The notes: generated from the letters alone by a model not told the origin. Positions 16,759 through 27,478 are shown, numbered from the stretch's first letter. The stretch is DNA of 64,000 nt from JALORV01 sp963703945 (GCA_963703945.1 CAVPGM010000011.1:372001-436000); one strand, 5' to 3'. A program made the numbers and translations.

Positions 16759-18780
16759 TCAGATTTCCGCCGGATCGACCTCGATTTGCCAGCGTACGCG
16801 GGTCTTGTGGGCGCGCAAGCCGCCAAGCCATTCGCGCAAGAACGACTGAAGCGGAGAGCGATGCTGGGATTCCACCAGCAACTGCGCACGTTCTACACCC
16901 GCCCGGCGCGCCAACGCCATCGGCACCGGGTCGTACAGTCGCACACCCTCCTGGGGCCGTGCGGCTTCGACCGCACCACGCAGCCATGCCAGGGCCGCGT
17001 CCATGCGCGCTGCCTCGGCCGTCAGCAGCGCCTGATGGCTGGCCGGCGGCATGCCGGCGCGCACGCGCTCGGCGAGCAGGCTGTCGGCGAATGCCGCGTA
17101 GTCCTGTCTGTCCAACGCGGAAAACAGCGGGTGCTGCGGAAAGCGTGTCTGCACGATCGCCCGGCTCGGGCGACCGCTGCGTCCCGCGCGCCCGATCACC
17201 TGTGTAAGCGTCGCGAACAGCCGCTCGGAGGCTCGGAAATCGTGCGAGACCAGTTGGCTGTCCGCGTTGAGCACCACGACCAGCGCGACGTTGCGGAAGT
17301 CGTGCCCCTTAGAAATCATCTGGGTGCCGACCAGCATATCGACCTCGCCCCGATGGACTGAATCGAAGGCATCCGCGGCGGCATCGCGACGTCGCGTCGA
17401 GTCCCTGTCGATGCGCAGCACCCGGGCAGACGGAAACAGCTCGCGCAGCGATTCCTCGATGCGCTGCGTGCCGCGACCCACGCCGTGCAGAGCCGCATTG
17501 CCGCACGTTGGACAACGACGCGGTACAGCCGAAGACCAGCCACAGTGGTGGCAACGAAGCGTGCGATCAGGCTTGTGATAGACGGCATACGCCGCGCAGT
17601 GCGGACAGCTCGAGAGCCAGCCGCAGCTGTCACAGGCCACCACCGGCGCGTAACCACGGCGATTGAGGAATACCAGCGACTGCTCGCGGCGCGCAAGCGT
17701 CGCCTCCAGCGCTTCGACGATCCGAGGCGCGATCCCGCTGTCAGACGTGGTCCGCCCCGGGTCGACGCGTTCGACGCCGACCGATGACCCGCTGTCTTCC
17801 GCAATCCGTTGTGTCAAAGTCAGCAGGCGATAGCGCCCGGAACGGGCGCGCGACCAGCTTTCGAGCGATGGGGTCGCCGAGCCAAGTACGACGGGAATGG
17901 CGAGCAGTTGCGCGCGCTTGACCGCCAGATCTCGGGCCGAGTAGCGCACGCCCTCGCCCGCCTTGTAGGACGGATCGTGCTCTTCATCGACCACGATGAT
18001 CGCGAGCTTCGGCAGCGAAGCGAACACGGCAAGGCGGGTGCCAACGATGACCCGAGCGCGCCCTTCGTGTGCGGCCAGCCAGGCAGATGCGCGTTCGCCG
18101 GCTGACAGTCCGCTGTGCAGTACCACCACCGTATAGCCGGGCAGCCGGGCGCGGACCTGCGCCTCGAGTTGCGGAGTCAGGTTGATTTCTGGCACCAGCA
18201 ACAGCGCCTGAGCATCGGGGCTGGCCGCCAGCCGACGCTCAATTACAGACAGATAGGTCTCCGACTTGCCGCTGCTGGTCACTCCGTGCAGGAGTGTCGC
18301 GACGAAGCCCGCCGAGGTCGACAGACTCGCAACGCAGACTGCCTGCTCGCCGCTCAGCACCGGCCCGCAGGCGCACCCGCTGCCGGGATTCGCGATCGGC
18401 GCATTGCGCAGCCGTTCGAGCGCTTTGGCGTAACGAGGACCTGGCAGCTGCCGCAACGCCGGAGGGAGAGCGGTCAGCGCGACTTCGCCCCAGGAGTGCT
18501 GGTAATACTCGGCTGCAAAGCGTGTCAGCGCGAACCAGTGCGCATCGAGGGCAGGAACCTCATCGAGTACCCGTTCGATCGGCTTGATGCGCTCCCTCGA
18601 CAATGCGCTGGTCGCCGAAGTCCCGACGATCAGGCCTACGACTCGACGCCGACCCAGCGGAACCACGCAGCGCAGGCCCACGCACTCGTTGGGGACCTGC
18701 GCGTGTGCCGGATCGGCCCCGTATTCGAGAGGCGCCTCCAGCGGAAGATCCAGAAGGACCTGCAGGAGCGGAGTCGGCAT
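16759..18780 (-). CDS. priA: Primosomal protein N' (replication restart helicase PriA)
   Basis: 3'-5' superfamily 2 helicase that restarts stalled forks. It is 673 aa from the ATG at 18780 (MPTPLLQVLLDLPL), shorter than the 732 aa of E. coli PriA. It has the 3'-BD N-terminal domain (PLGRRRVVGLIVG), Walker A variant GVTSSGKSETYL, DEEHDPSYK, GSATPS, FLNRRGYAP, the zinc-binding cysteines CDSCGWLSSCPHC…CHHC…CPTC, and GTQMISKGHDF with QVIGRAGRSGRPS. The frame is open upstream to 18942, but the family N-terminus begins at 18780. hemE is upstream on the same strand. Confidence 0.96.
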   Translation of the reverse strand: MPTPLLQVLLDLPLEAPLEYGADPAHAQVPNECVGLRCVVPLGRRRVVGLIVGTSATSALSRERIKPIERVLDEVPALDAHWFALTRFAAEYYQHSWGEVALTALPPALRQLPGPRYAKALERLRNAPIANPGSGCACGPVLSGEQAVCVASLSTSAGFVATLLHGVTSSGKSETYLSVIERRLAASPDAQALLLVPEINLTPQLEAQVRARLPGYTVVVLHSGLSAGERASAWLAAHEGRARVIVGTRLAVFASLPKLAIIVVDEEHDPSYKAGEGVRYSARDLAVKRAQLLAIPVVLGSATPSLESWSRARSGRYRLLTLTQRIAEDSGSSVGVERVDPGRTTSDSGIAPRIVEALEATLARREQSLVFLNRRGYAPVVACDSCGWLSSCPHCAAYAVYHKPDRTLRCHHCGWSSAVPRRCPTCGNAALHGVGRGTQRIEESLRELFPSARVLRIDRDSTRRRDAAADAFDSVHRGEVDMLVGTQMISKGHDFRNVALVVVLNADSQLVSHDFRASERLFATLTQVIGRAGRSGRPSRAIVQTRFPQHPLFSALDRQDYAAFADSLLAERVRAGMPPASHQALLTAEAARMDAALAWLRGAVEAARPQEGVRLYDPVPMALARRAGVERAQLLVESQHRSPLQSFLREWLGGLRAHKTRVRWQIEVDPAEI

Positions 18781-19103
18781 CACGTGCACTTGGTGATCTA
18801 AAGCTTCAAGTTGTTGCTCTAAGCTACTGATTCGATGTGAAGGTGCTGCCGAGTCGCGGTGGCCTGTGGACAACTTTGTGGAAAACCGGTGGGAAGCCGT
18901 CGCAAACCCGCGTGGGAATTGAACACAGCCCGGATTGACCAACGGTCACATGATGGTAATGTTGTTAAGCATCAAAGAGTTACACCACTGATCCACGCCG
19001 ATTTGGCCCTACCATGGCCGGAAACCGCATGGATTGTGGCTGAGCGCGATTTTGTGAATAAGTCAAGCGGCAAGCTGATTTTCGGCTTCCCCGCAGTAAC
19101 CAC
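18781..19103. other. 323-bp intergenic spacer between hemE and priA
   Basis: No conserved ORF is seen. The stretch is less GC-rich than its surroundings and contains TGTGGACAA (18864-18872), which differs from a DnaA box by one base, and TTGTGGAAA soon after. It probably holds the priA promoter. No clear terminator hairpin with a T tail was found after hemE. Confidence 0.5.
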
Positions 19104-20186
19104 TCACATGCGGAGCATTCGGCTGTGTCGATGCACGGCGTCGACCAGCGTCGCGACTGCCTCCGGCGGGGTGTATTGCGAGATGCCGTGACCTAGATTG
19201 AAGACATGGCCGCCCCATCGGCCATCCGCTCGCCGCGGCGAACCGAAATCCGCCAGCACTCGGCGAGCCTCCTCCTCGATGACGGCTTGCGGTGCAAAAA
19301 GCGCCATCGGATCGAGATTGCCCTGCAGCGCGCAGCGGTCATCGATCCTTCGCCGCGCAGCTCCGAGTCCAACAGTCCAGTCAAGGCCGACTGCATCGCA
19401 CCCAATCGCCGCGATGCTTTCGAGCCACTGTCCGCCACCCTTGGTGAAGACGATGCACGGCACGCGTTCGCCGTCGCATTCGCGAGTCAGGCGCGATACG
19501 ACGGTCCGCATGTAAGCCAGCGAAAACTCCGGGTAGGCGCGGTCGGCGAGGGATCCGCCCCAGGTGTCGAAGATCATCACCGCCTGAGCGCCGGCCGCGA
19601 TCTGCGCGTTCAAATAATCGGTCACCGCCTGCGCGTTGATCTGCAAAATCCGGTGCAGCAGGTCCGGCCGCGCATACAGCATTGACTTGATCTGCCGGAA
19701 GTCGTCCGAGCCGCCGCCCTCGACCATGTAGCAGGCCAGCGTGTAGGGGCTGCCGGAGAAACCGATCAGCGGAATGCGGTTCGCCAACGCCCGGCGGATC
19801 TCACGCACCGCATCCATGACGTAGCCAAGGGTCAACTCAGGGTCCGGCGAAGCGAGCCCCGTCACGTCCGCTTCGCTGCGTACCGGGCGCTCGAAACGCG
19901 GTCCTTCGCCGTCGGCGAAATACAGCCCCAGTCCCATCGCGTCGGGGACGGTGAGGATGTCGGAAAACAGGATGGCTGCGTCGAGCGGGAAGCGGTCAAC
20001 CGGCTGCAGCGTGACCTCGGTCGCGAGCGCGGGAGACTTGGCCAGATTGAGGAAGCTTCCCGCGCGCTTGCGAGTCGCGTTGTACTCGGCCATGTAGCGC
20101 CCGGCTTGACGCATCAGCCACACGGGCGTGTAGTCGGTGGGTTCGCGCAGCAGCGCCCGCAGGAGGGTGTCGTTGACGGGTCTCAC
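19104..20186 (-). CDS. hemE: Uroporphyrinogen decarboxylase
   Basis: Decarboxylates uroporphyrinogen III to coproporphyrinogen III in heme synthesis. It is about 360 aa and intact. The N-terminus carries LLRALLREPTDYTPVWLMRQ and AGRYMAEY with the invariant RQAGRY, then FPLDAAILFSDILTVPDAMG and GFSGSPYTLACYM; FNLGHGISQYTPPE ends the protein. The GTG at 20186 gives MRPVNDTLLRALL, which fits the family N-terminus; an in-frame TTG at 20207 would add seven residues and overlap the divergent YggU gene. Confidence 0.96.
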   Translation of the reverse strand: MRPVNDTLLRALLREPTDYTPVWLMRQAGRYMAEYNATRKRAGSFLNLAKSPALATEVTLQPVDRFPLDAAILFSDILTVPDAMGLGLYFADGEGPRFERPVRSEADVTGLASPDPELTLGYVMDAVREIRRALANRIPLIGFSGSPYTLACYMVEGGGSDDFRQIKSMLYARPDLLHRILQINAQAVTDYLNAQIAAGAQAVMIFDTWGGSLADRAYPEFSLAYMRTVVSRLTRECDGERVPCIVFTKGGGQWLESIAAIGCDAVGLDWTVGLGAARRRIDDRCALQGNLDPMALFAPQAVIEEEARRVLADFGSPRRADGRWGGHVFNLGHGISQYTPPEAVATLVDAVHRHSRMLRM

Positions 20187-20197
20187 AGAGTGACCGG

Positions 20198-20530
20198 GTG
20201 AAGGCAAACCGCGATTCTGTCACGGGGCCGCTGCCGGCCTGGCTGCATCCGAACAGCGAGGGCTTCAGCATCGAGGTGCACGTACAGCCCGGGGCTCGCC
20301 GTTCGGAGATCGTCGGCGAGCACGGCGGTCGCCTGAAACTCGCGGTGCGGGCGGCGCCGATCGAAGGTCGCGCCAACGCGGCAGCGATTGAGTTGATTGC
20401 GGAGCGGCTTGCCTGCCGCGCGTCAGCCGTGCGTGTTGCGGCCGGCAAGGCGAGCCGCGACAAGCGACTTCAGGTCGACACCAAGCTGCACACCGCCGAC
20501 GAGATCGTCGCGAAGCTGCAGCCGAAATAG
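20198..20530 (+). CDS. DUF167 (YggU) family protein
   Basis: 110 aa, starting at GTG 20198. It carries the family features FSIEVHVQPGARRSEIVGEH, KLAVRAAPIEGRANAAAIEL and VAAGKASRDKRLQV. The family is small and widespread with an unknown role; members are usually near yggT or proline biosynthesis genes. It is divergent from hemE, with starts only 12 bases apart, so the two promoters must overlap the opposite coding regions. Confidence 0.9.
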   Translation: MKANRDSVTGPLPAWLHPNSEGFSIEVHVQPGARRSEIVGEHGGRLKLAVRAAPIEGRANAAAIELIAERLACRASAVRVAAGKASRDKRLQVDTKLHTADEIVAKLQPK

Positions 20531-20541
20531 GGAAAGAAAAG

Positions 20542-20561
20542 GGGCAGGCCGGGGCCTGCCC
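20542..20561. terminator. Bidirectional rho-independent terminator
   Basis: GGGCAGGCC / GGCCTGCCC form a 9-bp stem with a 2-base loop, between convergent genes (the YggU gene on plus, the Ala/Lys-rich gene on minus). On the minus strand the stem is followed by CCTTTTCTTT, a good U tract; the plus side has CTTTAC and is weaker. Confidence 0.8.
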
Positions 20562-20581
20562 TTTACAAAAACACGAGCCGA

Positions 20582-20801
20582 TTACTTCTTCGCCGCAGGA
20601 GCGGCAGCGGGTGCGGCAGCAGGTAGCCGGAGCAGCGGCAGGCGCCGCGTCCTTCTTCGGCTTTTCGCAGCCGGCCAATTCCTTCTTGGCTTCGGCAGCT
20701 TTCTTGCACTCGTCGGCCGTCGGCTTCTTGGCGGCGTCGGCAGCGTAGGCAACGCCGGTCGCGAACGCGGCGGCGAAAAGGGCAGCAAGCAGTTTGTTCA
20801 T
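20582..20801 (-). CDS. Small exported Ala/Lys/Pro-rich protein (one frameshift)
   Basis: The frame from 20801 gives a signal peptide (MNKLLAALFAAAFATGVAYA) followed by ADAAKKPTADECKKAAEAKK, with two Cys at CEKP and DECK. After KKDAAPAAAPA the frame fails near 20625; dropping one base continues it as PAAAPAAAPAAKK and stops at 20582. The corrected product is about 72 aa. Similar PsiF-like or Ala-rich periplasmic peptides are common in betaproteobacteria, but no function can be assigned. Confidence 0.7.
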
Positions 20802-20988
20802 GTCAGTAGTTCCTGGAACGGGTTAACGGATTGAGAGCGGGCGGGTGTTCCCGAACGGGAAACCCTAGCTCCGCGATGGCTAACGCTTAGCCGGACCGAA
20901 GGTTGACAGAAATATGACCCGAGCGAGTAGAAAACCCGCCCTGAAGGGTCATTTGGTCAAGGAAAGCGGCCTGAGTGATGCCTTTTTG

Positions 20989-21510
20989 CTACTCCTGCGG
21001 CAGCGCCAGCGTCCGAACCTGGAAGCGGCCGTCGTTCTGGACCAGCCAGGTCTCCGAAAACACCAGGTTGCCGCGCATCAGCAGCGTCGCGGGAGGGGCC
21101 GGCAGCGGCGACGCCGCCTTCAGCGACGCCAGTGCCTTCTGGTCCAGCGACTTGATCCCGGGAGACCGGGTGACCCGCGACGACACCACCTGACCGCTGC
21201 GATCGACGGTCGCCTCGACGACGATCACCGCCTGCAGCAGGTGGTGCGGACGACCTTCGAAGAGCTGCGCGCGATTGGCGGCGTGGATGCGTTCCGCCGC
21301 ACCGCGCTTCCAGGATTCGAGCGCCGGGTCGCGCGGCGCGAGTCGCGCCATCCCGGGGCCGGCGGCCGGCGCGGACGCCGTGGGTGCGGTCGCCACCGGT
21401 GCGACAGGTGCGGGCGGTGCGACCGGTGAAGGCGCGGGCGCCGGAGTTCCACACGCGCCTAGCAGACCCAGCATCGCCAGCAGGGGCCAGCGGTTTTGGA
21501 TTCTGATCAT
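20989..21510 (-). CDS. Lipoprotein with a TonB-C-like energy transducer fold
   Basis: 173 aa. The ATG at 21510 overlaps the universal stress protein stop as ATGA. It has a signal peptide with lipobox LGLLGAC (Cys20), a long Pro/Ala linker, then a domain resembling the TonB C-terminal module (AVIVVEATVDRSGQVVSSRV, SPGIKSLDQKALASLKAASP). No TM anchor is present besides the lipid. It may be a TonB-like stator or scaffold in the envelope; that is inference from the fold pattern. Confidence 0.75.
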   Translation of the reverse strand: MIRIQNRWPLLAMLGLLGACGTPAPAPSPVAPPAPVAPVATAPTASAPAAGPGMARLAPRDPALESWKRGAAERIHAANRAQLFEGRPHHLLQAVIVVEATVDRSGQVVSSRVTRSPGIKSLDQKALASLKAASPLPAPPATLLMRGNLVFSETWLVQNDGRFQVRTLALPQE

Positions 21511-21945
21511 CGAACGATTAGTACCGGAAGTGTGGTGTGAGCCAGCAAGGCGCTGGGTCTCCGAGCCGAGCACCAGTGCGGAAAGTCCCCGCCTGCCATG
21601 CGAGGCCATGACGATCAATCCGGCGCCGGACTGATCGGCCGCCGCGAGGATGCCGCGGTGGACCTCGGCTGTCTCCTGCATCGATGTCTGGCAGGCAATG
21701 CCGCGCTGCCGGGCGATTTCGGTGGCCCGGGCAAGCCGAGCACTGGCCTCGGCGCCCACCGTGGACTGGTAGTCGGCTCCGGCCAGCGCGCTCGATTCAC
21801 CCACGGCGCTGTACGGGTAGGGCGCAGCGACGCTGACGGCGATCAGTTCGGCATTGAGTTCGCGCGCCAGTTCCGCCGCGGTTTCCACGGCGCGTTCGGA
21901 CACTGAGGAACCGTCGGTAGCAACCATGACCTTCCCGTTGAACAT
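21507..21945 (-). CDS. Universal stress protein, UspA family (one frameshift)
   Basis: The frame from 21945 gives MFNGKVMVATDGSSVSERAV and later ADQSGAGLIVMASHGRRGLS ALVLGSETQR, the ATP-binding G-2x-G-9x-G(S/T) type motif of UspA proteins. As written the frame then reads on into the next gene. Removing one T in the CCTTGC at about 21549 instead gives LLAHTTLPVLIVR and a stop at 21507, which is the normal Usp ending. The corrected length is about 145 aa. It sits 78 bases downstream of the atp operon end, behind its terminator. Confidence 0.88.
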
Positions 21946-21978
21946 TCGATGCTCCTGGATGATTTTCGGCACCAAAAA

Positions 21979-22012
21979 GAAAAAGGGGCAGCCGCAGCCG
22001 CCCCCTTTTACG
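21979..22012 (-). terminator. Rho-independent terminator of the atp operon
   Basis: On the minus strand AAAAGGGGGC … GCCCCTTTTT forms a strong GC stem whose loop includes GGCTGCGGCT and which ends in CTTTTTCTTTTT. It begins about 11 bases after the atpC stop and separates atpC from the universal stress gene. Confidence 0.88.
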
Positions 22013-22022
22013 TTAGACCAAC

Positions 22023-22442
22023 TTACCTGCCGCGGATCTTGCGGATCGCGGCGATCTGGGCCGCCATCGATGATAGTTCGGCTTCGGCCTTGGCGATTTC
22101 CATGTCGCTGTTGGCGTTGCGGCGCGCTTCCTCGGCCCGCTGCAGTGCCTCGCGCGCCTTGGCTTCGTCGAGATCCTTGCCGCGGATCGCGGTGTCCGCC
22201 AGCACGGTCACCACGTGCGGCTGCACCTCGAGAATGCCGCCGGCGACGAAGATGTGCTCCTCGTCGGTCTTGCCCGGTACCTTGATGCGCACCACGCCCG
22301 GCTTGATGCGCGTGATCAGCGGCGTGTGGCGCGGATAGATGCCGAGTTCGCCGGCCTCGCCCGGCAGCGCCACGAACTCCGCCTCGCCGGCGAAGATCGA
22401 CTCCTCGGCGCTGACGACGTCCACCTGGATCGTTGTGGCCAT
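22023..22442 (-). CDS. atpC: ATP synthase F1 epsilon subunit
   Basis: 139 aa, full length. It has the N-terminal beta sandwich (IQVDVVSAEESIFAGEAEFV, GELGIYPRHTPLITRIKPG, VAGGILEVQPHVVTVLADTA) and the C-terminal helical hairpin (AREALQRAEEARRNANSDME). It is a rotor subunit that also inhibits ATP hydrolysis. It is the last gene of the operon, 24 bases after atpD, and is followed by a terminator. Confidence 0.97.
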   Translation of the reverse strand: MATTIQVDVVSAEESIFAGEAEFVALPGEAGELGIYPRHTPLITRIKPGVVRIKVPGKTDEEHIFVAGGILEVQPHVVTVLADTAIRGKDLDEAKAREALQRAEEARRNANSDMEIAKAEAELSSMAAQIAAIRKIRGR

Positions 22443-22466
22443 GATGGCTCCTCAGGACGGCCGCGC

Positions 22467-23942
22467 TTAGGCGGCGACCTTCTTGGCTTCCTCTTTCTTG
22501 GATTCCGTCCTTCTTGCCTTCCTCTTCCTTGCGCATCTTCTCGAACTTCTCGCGCGCCTCGTCGATCGTGCCGACCATGTAGAACGCCTGCTCCGGGAAG
22601 GCGTCGCACTCGCCGTCGACGATCATCTTGAAGCCGCGGATCGTCTCCTTCAGCGGCACGTGCTTGCCGGGCGAGCCGGTGAACACCTCGGCGACGTGGA
22701 ACGGCTGCGACAGGAAGCGCTGGATCTTGCGCGCGCGCGACACCGCCAGCTTGTCCTCGGGCGACAGTTCGTCCATGCCGAGGATCGCGATGATGTCGCG
22801 CAGTTCCTTGTAGCGCTGCAGCGTGACCTGCACGCGGCGCGTCGTCGTGTAGTGGTCCTCGCCGACGACATTCGGGTCGATCTGGCGCGAGGTCGAATCG
22901 AGCGGGTCGACCGACGGATAGATGCCGAGCGATGCGATCTCGCGGCTCAGCACGACGGTGGCGTCGAGGTGGCCGAAGGTCGTCGCCGGGCTCGGGTCGG
23001 TCAGGTCGTCCGCCGGCACGTACACCGCCTGGATCGACGTGATCGAGCCGGTCTTGGTCGACGTGATGCGCTCCTGCAGCTTGCCCATTTCCTCGGCCAG
23101 CGTCGGCTGGTAGCCCACCGCCGACGGCATCCGCCCGAGCAGCGCCGACACCTCGGTGCCGGCCAGCGTGTAGCGGTAGATGTTGTCGATGAAGAGCAGG
23201 ATGTCCTTGCCCTCGTCGCGGAAGGCCTCGGCCATCGTCAGGCCGGTCAGGCCGACGCGCAGGCGGTTGCCCGGCGGCTCGTTCATCTGGCCGAACACCA
23301 TCGCGACCTTGTCGAGGACGTTCGAATCCTTCATCTCGTGATAGAAGTCGTTGCCCTCGCGCGTGCGCTCGCCGACGCCGGCGAACACCGAGTAGCCGCC
23401 GTACTGCTTGGCGATGTTGTTGATGAGCTCCATCATCGTGACGGTCTTGCCGACGCCGGCGCCACCGAACAGGCCGATCTTGCCGCCCTTGGCAAACGGG
23501 CAGATCAGGTCGATGACCTTGATGCCGGTCTCGAGCAGTTCGACCGACGGGCGAGAGCTCGTCGAACTTCGGCGCGGGCTGGTGGATCTGCGCGCTTCTC
23601 TTCGGACTTGATCGGGCCCGCCTCGTCGATCGGCCGGCCGAGCACGTCCATGATGCGGCCGAGCGTGCCCGGCCCGACCGGCACCGTGATGCCGGCGCCG
23701 GTGTTCTTCGCCTTCATGCCGCGCCGCAGGCCGTCGGACGAGCCCATCGCGATCGTGCGCACGATGCCGTCGCCGAGCTGCTGCTGCACCTCGAAAGTCA
23801 GACCCTGCTCGACCAGCTTGTTGGTCGGGTCCGCCTCGAGGACGAGCGCGTCGTAGATCTCCGGCATCTGGTCGCGCGGGAACTCGATGTCCACGACTGC
23901 GCCGATGCACTGAACGATGGTTCCGGTGGCTCCGGTGCTCAT
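22467..23942 (-). CDS. atpD: ATP synthase F1 beta subunit (three frameshifts)
   Basis: Catalytic subunit of F1. The start at 23942 gives MSTGATGTIVQCIGAVVDIE; the protein then continues in another frame with Walker A GGAGVGKTV, VFAGVGERTREGNDF, ILLFIDNIYRYTLAG and ALLGRMPSAVGYQPTLAEEM, ending in EEAKKVAA at 22467. One extra base near 23597, one near 23560 and one near 22505 each need removal; the residues across the joins then match known beta subunits (HQPAPKFDEL, SPSVELLETGIKVIDL). The phosphate-site residues are present. The breaks are almost surely sequence error, since this subunit is essential to F1. Confidence 0.95.
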
Positions 23943-23980
23943 AGGATTTCCTCGGTTCTGCTCTTCAGTTCGGTTCGCAA

Positions 23981-24862
23981 TCAGGACACTGCGGCGGCAC
24001 CGCCGACAATTTCCGAAATTTCTTTGGTGATGCCGGCCTGCCGCGTCTTGTTGTAGATGAGCTGCAGTTCCTCGATCAGCTTCTTCGCGTTGTCCGACGC
24101 CGCCTTCATCGCCACCATGCGCGCGCTCTGCTCGGACGCCATGTTCTCCGCGACCGCCTGGTAGATCAGCGCCTCGGCGTAGCGAACGAGCAGGGCGTCG
24201 ATCACCGCCGGCGCATCGGGCTCGTAGATGTAGTCCCACGAGTACGCGCGCTTCTCTTCCTCGCTTTGCACCAGATGCTCGTACGACAGCGGCAGCAGCT
24301 GCTCGATCACCGGCTCCTGCTTCATCGTGTTGATGAAGCGCGAGTAGGCCACGTACACGGCGTCGATGCGCCCGTCGGCATACATGTCGATCAGCGCCTT
24401 GACCGGCCCGATCAGCTTTTCCAGGTGCGGGCGGTCGCCGATCTGCACGTAGTGCGACACGATGCTGGCATTGAGGCGCTGCAGGAATCCGAAGCCCCGG
24501 TTGCCGATCGCGGTCGTGTGGACCTTGACGCCCTGCGCATCGAGTTCCTTGATTCGGCCGAGAACCGCGCGCTGGACATTGGTGTTGAGCCCGCCGCACA
24601 GGCCCTTGTCGGTGGTCACGAGAATGATCCCGACTCCCTTGATCGCGTCGCGCTTCTGCAGGAACGGCGGCCGGTACTCCGGGTTCGCCAGCGCCAGGTG
24701 CGCGACGATGTTGCGGATCTTGTCGCCGTACGGCCGGAACTGGCGCATCCGGTCCTGCGCCTTGCGCATCTTGGAGGCCGCGACCATTTCCATCGCCTTG
24801 GTGATCTTGCGCGTGTTCTGAATGCTCTTGATCTTCAGGCGGATTTCTTTGGTACCTGCCAT
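23981..24862 (-). CDS. atpG: ATP synthase F1 gamma subunit
   Basis: 293 aa, intact, from the ATG at 24862 (MAGTKEIRLKIKSIQNTRKI). It has the N-terminal coiled-coil helix (ITKAMEMVAASKMRKAQDRM), the Rossmann-like middle (ILVTTDKGLCGGLNTNV), an extended insertion, and the C-terminal helix ending ITKEISEIVGGAAAVS. It is the central stalk that turns inside alpha3beta3. It lies 38 bases ahead of atpD and 22 bases after atpA. Confidence 0.97.
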   Translation of the reverse strand: MAGTKEIRLKIKSIQNTRKITKAMEMVAASKMRKAQDRMRQFRPYGDKIRNIVAHLALANPEYRPPFLQKRDAIKGVGIILVTTDKGLCGGLNTNVQRAVLGRIKELDAQGVKVHTTAIGNRGFGFLQRLNASIVSHYVQIGDRPHLEKLIGPVKALIDMYADGRIDAVYVAYSRFINTMKQEPVIEQLLPLSYEHLVQSEEEKRAYSWDYIYEPDAPAVIDALLVRYAEALIYQAVAENMASEQSARMVAMKAASDNAKKLIEELQLIYNKTRQAGITKEISEIVGGAAAVS

Positions 24863-24884
24863 CTCAGTGATGTCCAGACGCAAA

Positions 24885-26427
<1,543 letters not shown>

Positions 26428-26456
26428 CTTTCAACTCCGATAGATTCAGGCGCCGC

Positions 26457-27002
26457 TTAGGCAGTTAGCGCCGTCTGCATGTCTGTGAGGCGCGCACGGA
26501 CCGATCCGTCGAGGACCTGGTCGCCGACCGTCGCGCGGACGCCGCCGATCAGTTCGGCATTCACACGCACCTCGGGCTTGAGTTTGCGGCCGAACTTCTT
26601 CGACAACGACGCCACCAGCTCGGCGACCTGCGCATCGCTACAGCGGAAACGCGGTTTCGATCAGGCAGTCGGCCACACCTTCGGCGCGAGTTCTTCAGCC
26701 GGCGGAACTGCACCGCAACCTCCGGCAGCACCGCCAGGCGCTGGTTCTCGATCAGCAGCTTGAGGAAGTTGGCCGCCGTCAGCCGGCAACGGCGCCTTCA
26801 TCATGCCGGTGAGCAGCCCGAAGACCTGCTCGTGATCGAGGTTCGGATCTGCCACCACTTCGGCGACCTGCGGATGCGTCATCAGACGTTGGCGAGTTCC
26901 TCGATCGGCAGCGAGCCAGCCGTCCAGGCTCTCGCCCGATCCCTGCGCGACCGAGAACAGGGCCTCGGCATACGGCCGGGCGATGGTCGACAGTTCGGCC
27001 AT
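26457..27002 (-). CDS. atpH: ATP synthase F1 delta subunit (several frameshifts)
   Basis: The start at 27002 gives MAELSTIARPYAEALFSVAQ, the standard delta N-terminus; LMTHPQVAEVVADPNLDHEQ follows in frame. After MMKAPLPA the reading passes through at least three frames, with pieces LLIENQRLAVLPEVAVQFRR, LVASLSKKFGRKLKPEVRVN and AELIGGVRATVGDQVLDGSV, ending in DMQTALTA at 26457. Each is a conserved delta segment in the right order. Delta links F1 to the b-subunit stator. At least four indels are needed for one protein of about 180 aa. Confidence 0.9.
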
Positions 27003-27004
27003 GG

Positions 27005-27478
27005 CTACAGCCTCGCCTTCAGTTGCGTCGAGCAGGTCGGCGTGGACCTGCGGCGTTGACTTCGCGCTTGAGGATCTGCTCTGCACCGGCGACCGCGAGC
27101 ACGGCGACCTGGTCGCGCAGCGTGTCCTTGGCGCGCTGCATCTCCTGCTCGGCCTCGGCCTTGGCTGCGGCGATCATGCGATCGCCTTCGACCTTGGCCT
27201 GTGCCTTGGCTTCGTCGATCGACGGCCTGGGCGCGCTTCTCGGTCTCGGCCATCAGCGCCTGGGCACGTGCCCGCGCGTCGGCATCGAACTGCACTATCT
27301 TCTTCTGTGCCTCGTCGAGGCTGCGGTTGCCGCGGTCGGCCGCAGCCAGACCGTCGGCGATCTTCTTCTGGCGCTCGTCGAGCGCCCTGATCAGCGGCGG
27401 CCAGATGAACTTCATCGTGATCCACGCACCGATGAAGAACACCGCCATCTGGACGAAAAGCGTCGCGTTGATGTTCAT
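27005..27478 (-). CDS. atpF: ATP synthase F0 b subunit (frameshifts)
   Basis: The start at 27478 gives MNINATLFVQMAVFFIGAWI TMKFIWPP, the membrane helix of subunit b, then the long stator helix (ALDERQKKIADGLAAADRGN). Near 27224 and 27052 the frame changes; AKVEGDRMIAAAKAEAEQEM and VAVLAVAGAEQILKREVN appear in other frames before the ending LDATQLKARL at 27005. The corrected length is about 156 aa, as usual. It lies between atpE and atpH. Confidence 0.92.
   Translation of the reverse strand: MNINATLFVQMAVFFIGAWITMKFIWPPLIRALDERQKKIADGLAAADRGNRSLDEAQKKIVQFDADARARAQALMAETEKRAQAVDRRSQGTGQGRRRSHDRRSQGRGRAGDAARQGHAARPGRRARGRRCRADPQARSQRRRSTPTCSTQLKARL

Noticed and set aside
18781..18942. Upstream extension of priA that reads SLEQQLEALDH with heptad character
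   Set aside because: PriA proteins begin near MPTPLLQV at 18780; no RBS or conserved sequence supports the extra 54 residues.
22500..22510. Programmed ribosomal frameshifting as explanation for the breaks in atpD, dnaA or gyrB
   Set aside because: The break sites share no slippery heptamer or stimulating structure, occur in many unrelated genes, and include both insertions and deletions.
22483..23856. Plus-strand frame of 457 codons opposite atpD
   Set aside because: Antisense shadow of a conserved gene; Arg/His/Asp-rich composition with no domains.
20989..23910. A 973-codon open frame on the minus strand that joins most of atpD to the universal stress protein and a lipoprotein
   Set aside because: It is made by frameshifts in atpD and in the Usp gene and passes antisense-frame through atpC; restoring single bases gives separate standard proteins with their own stops.
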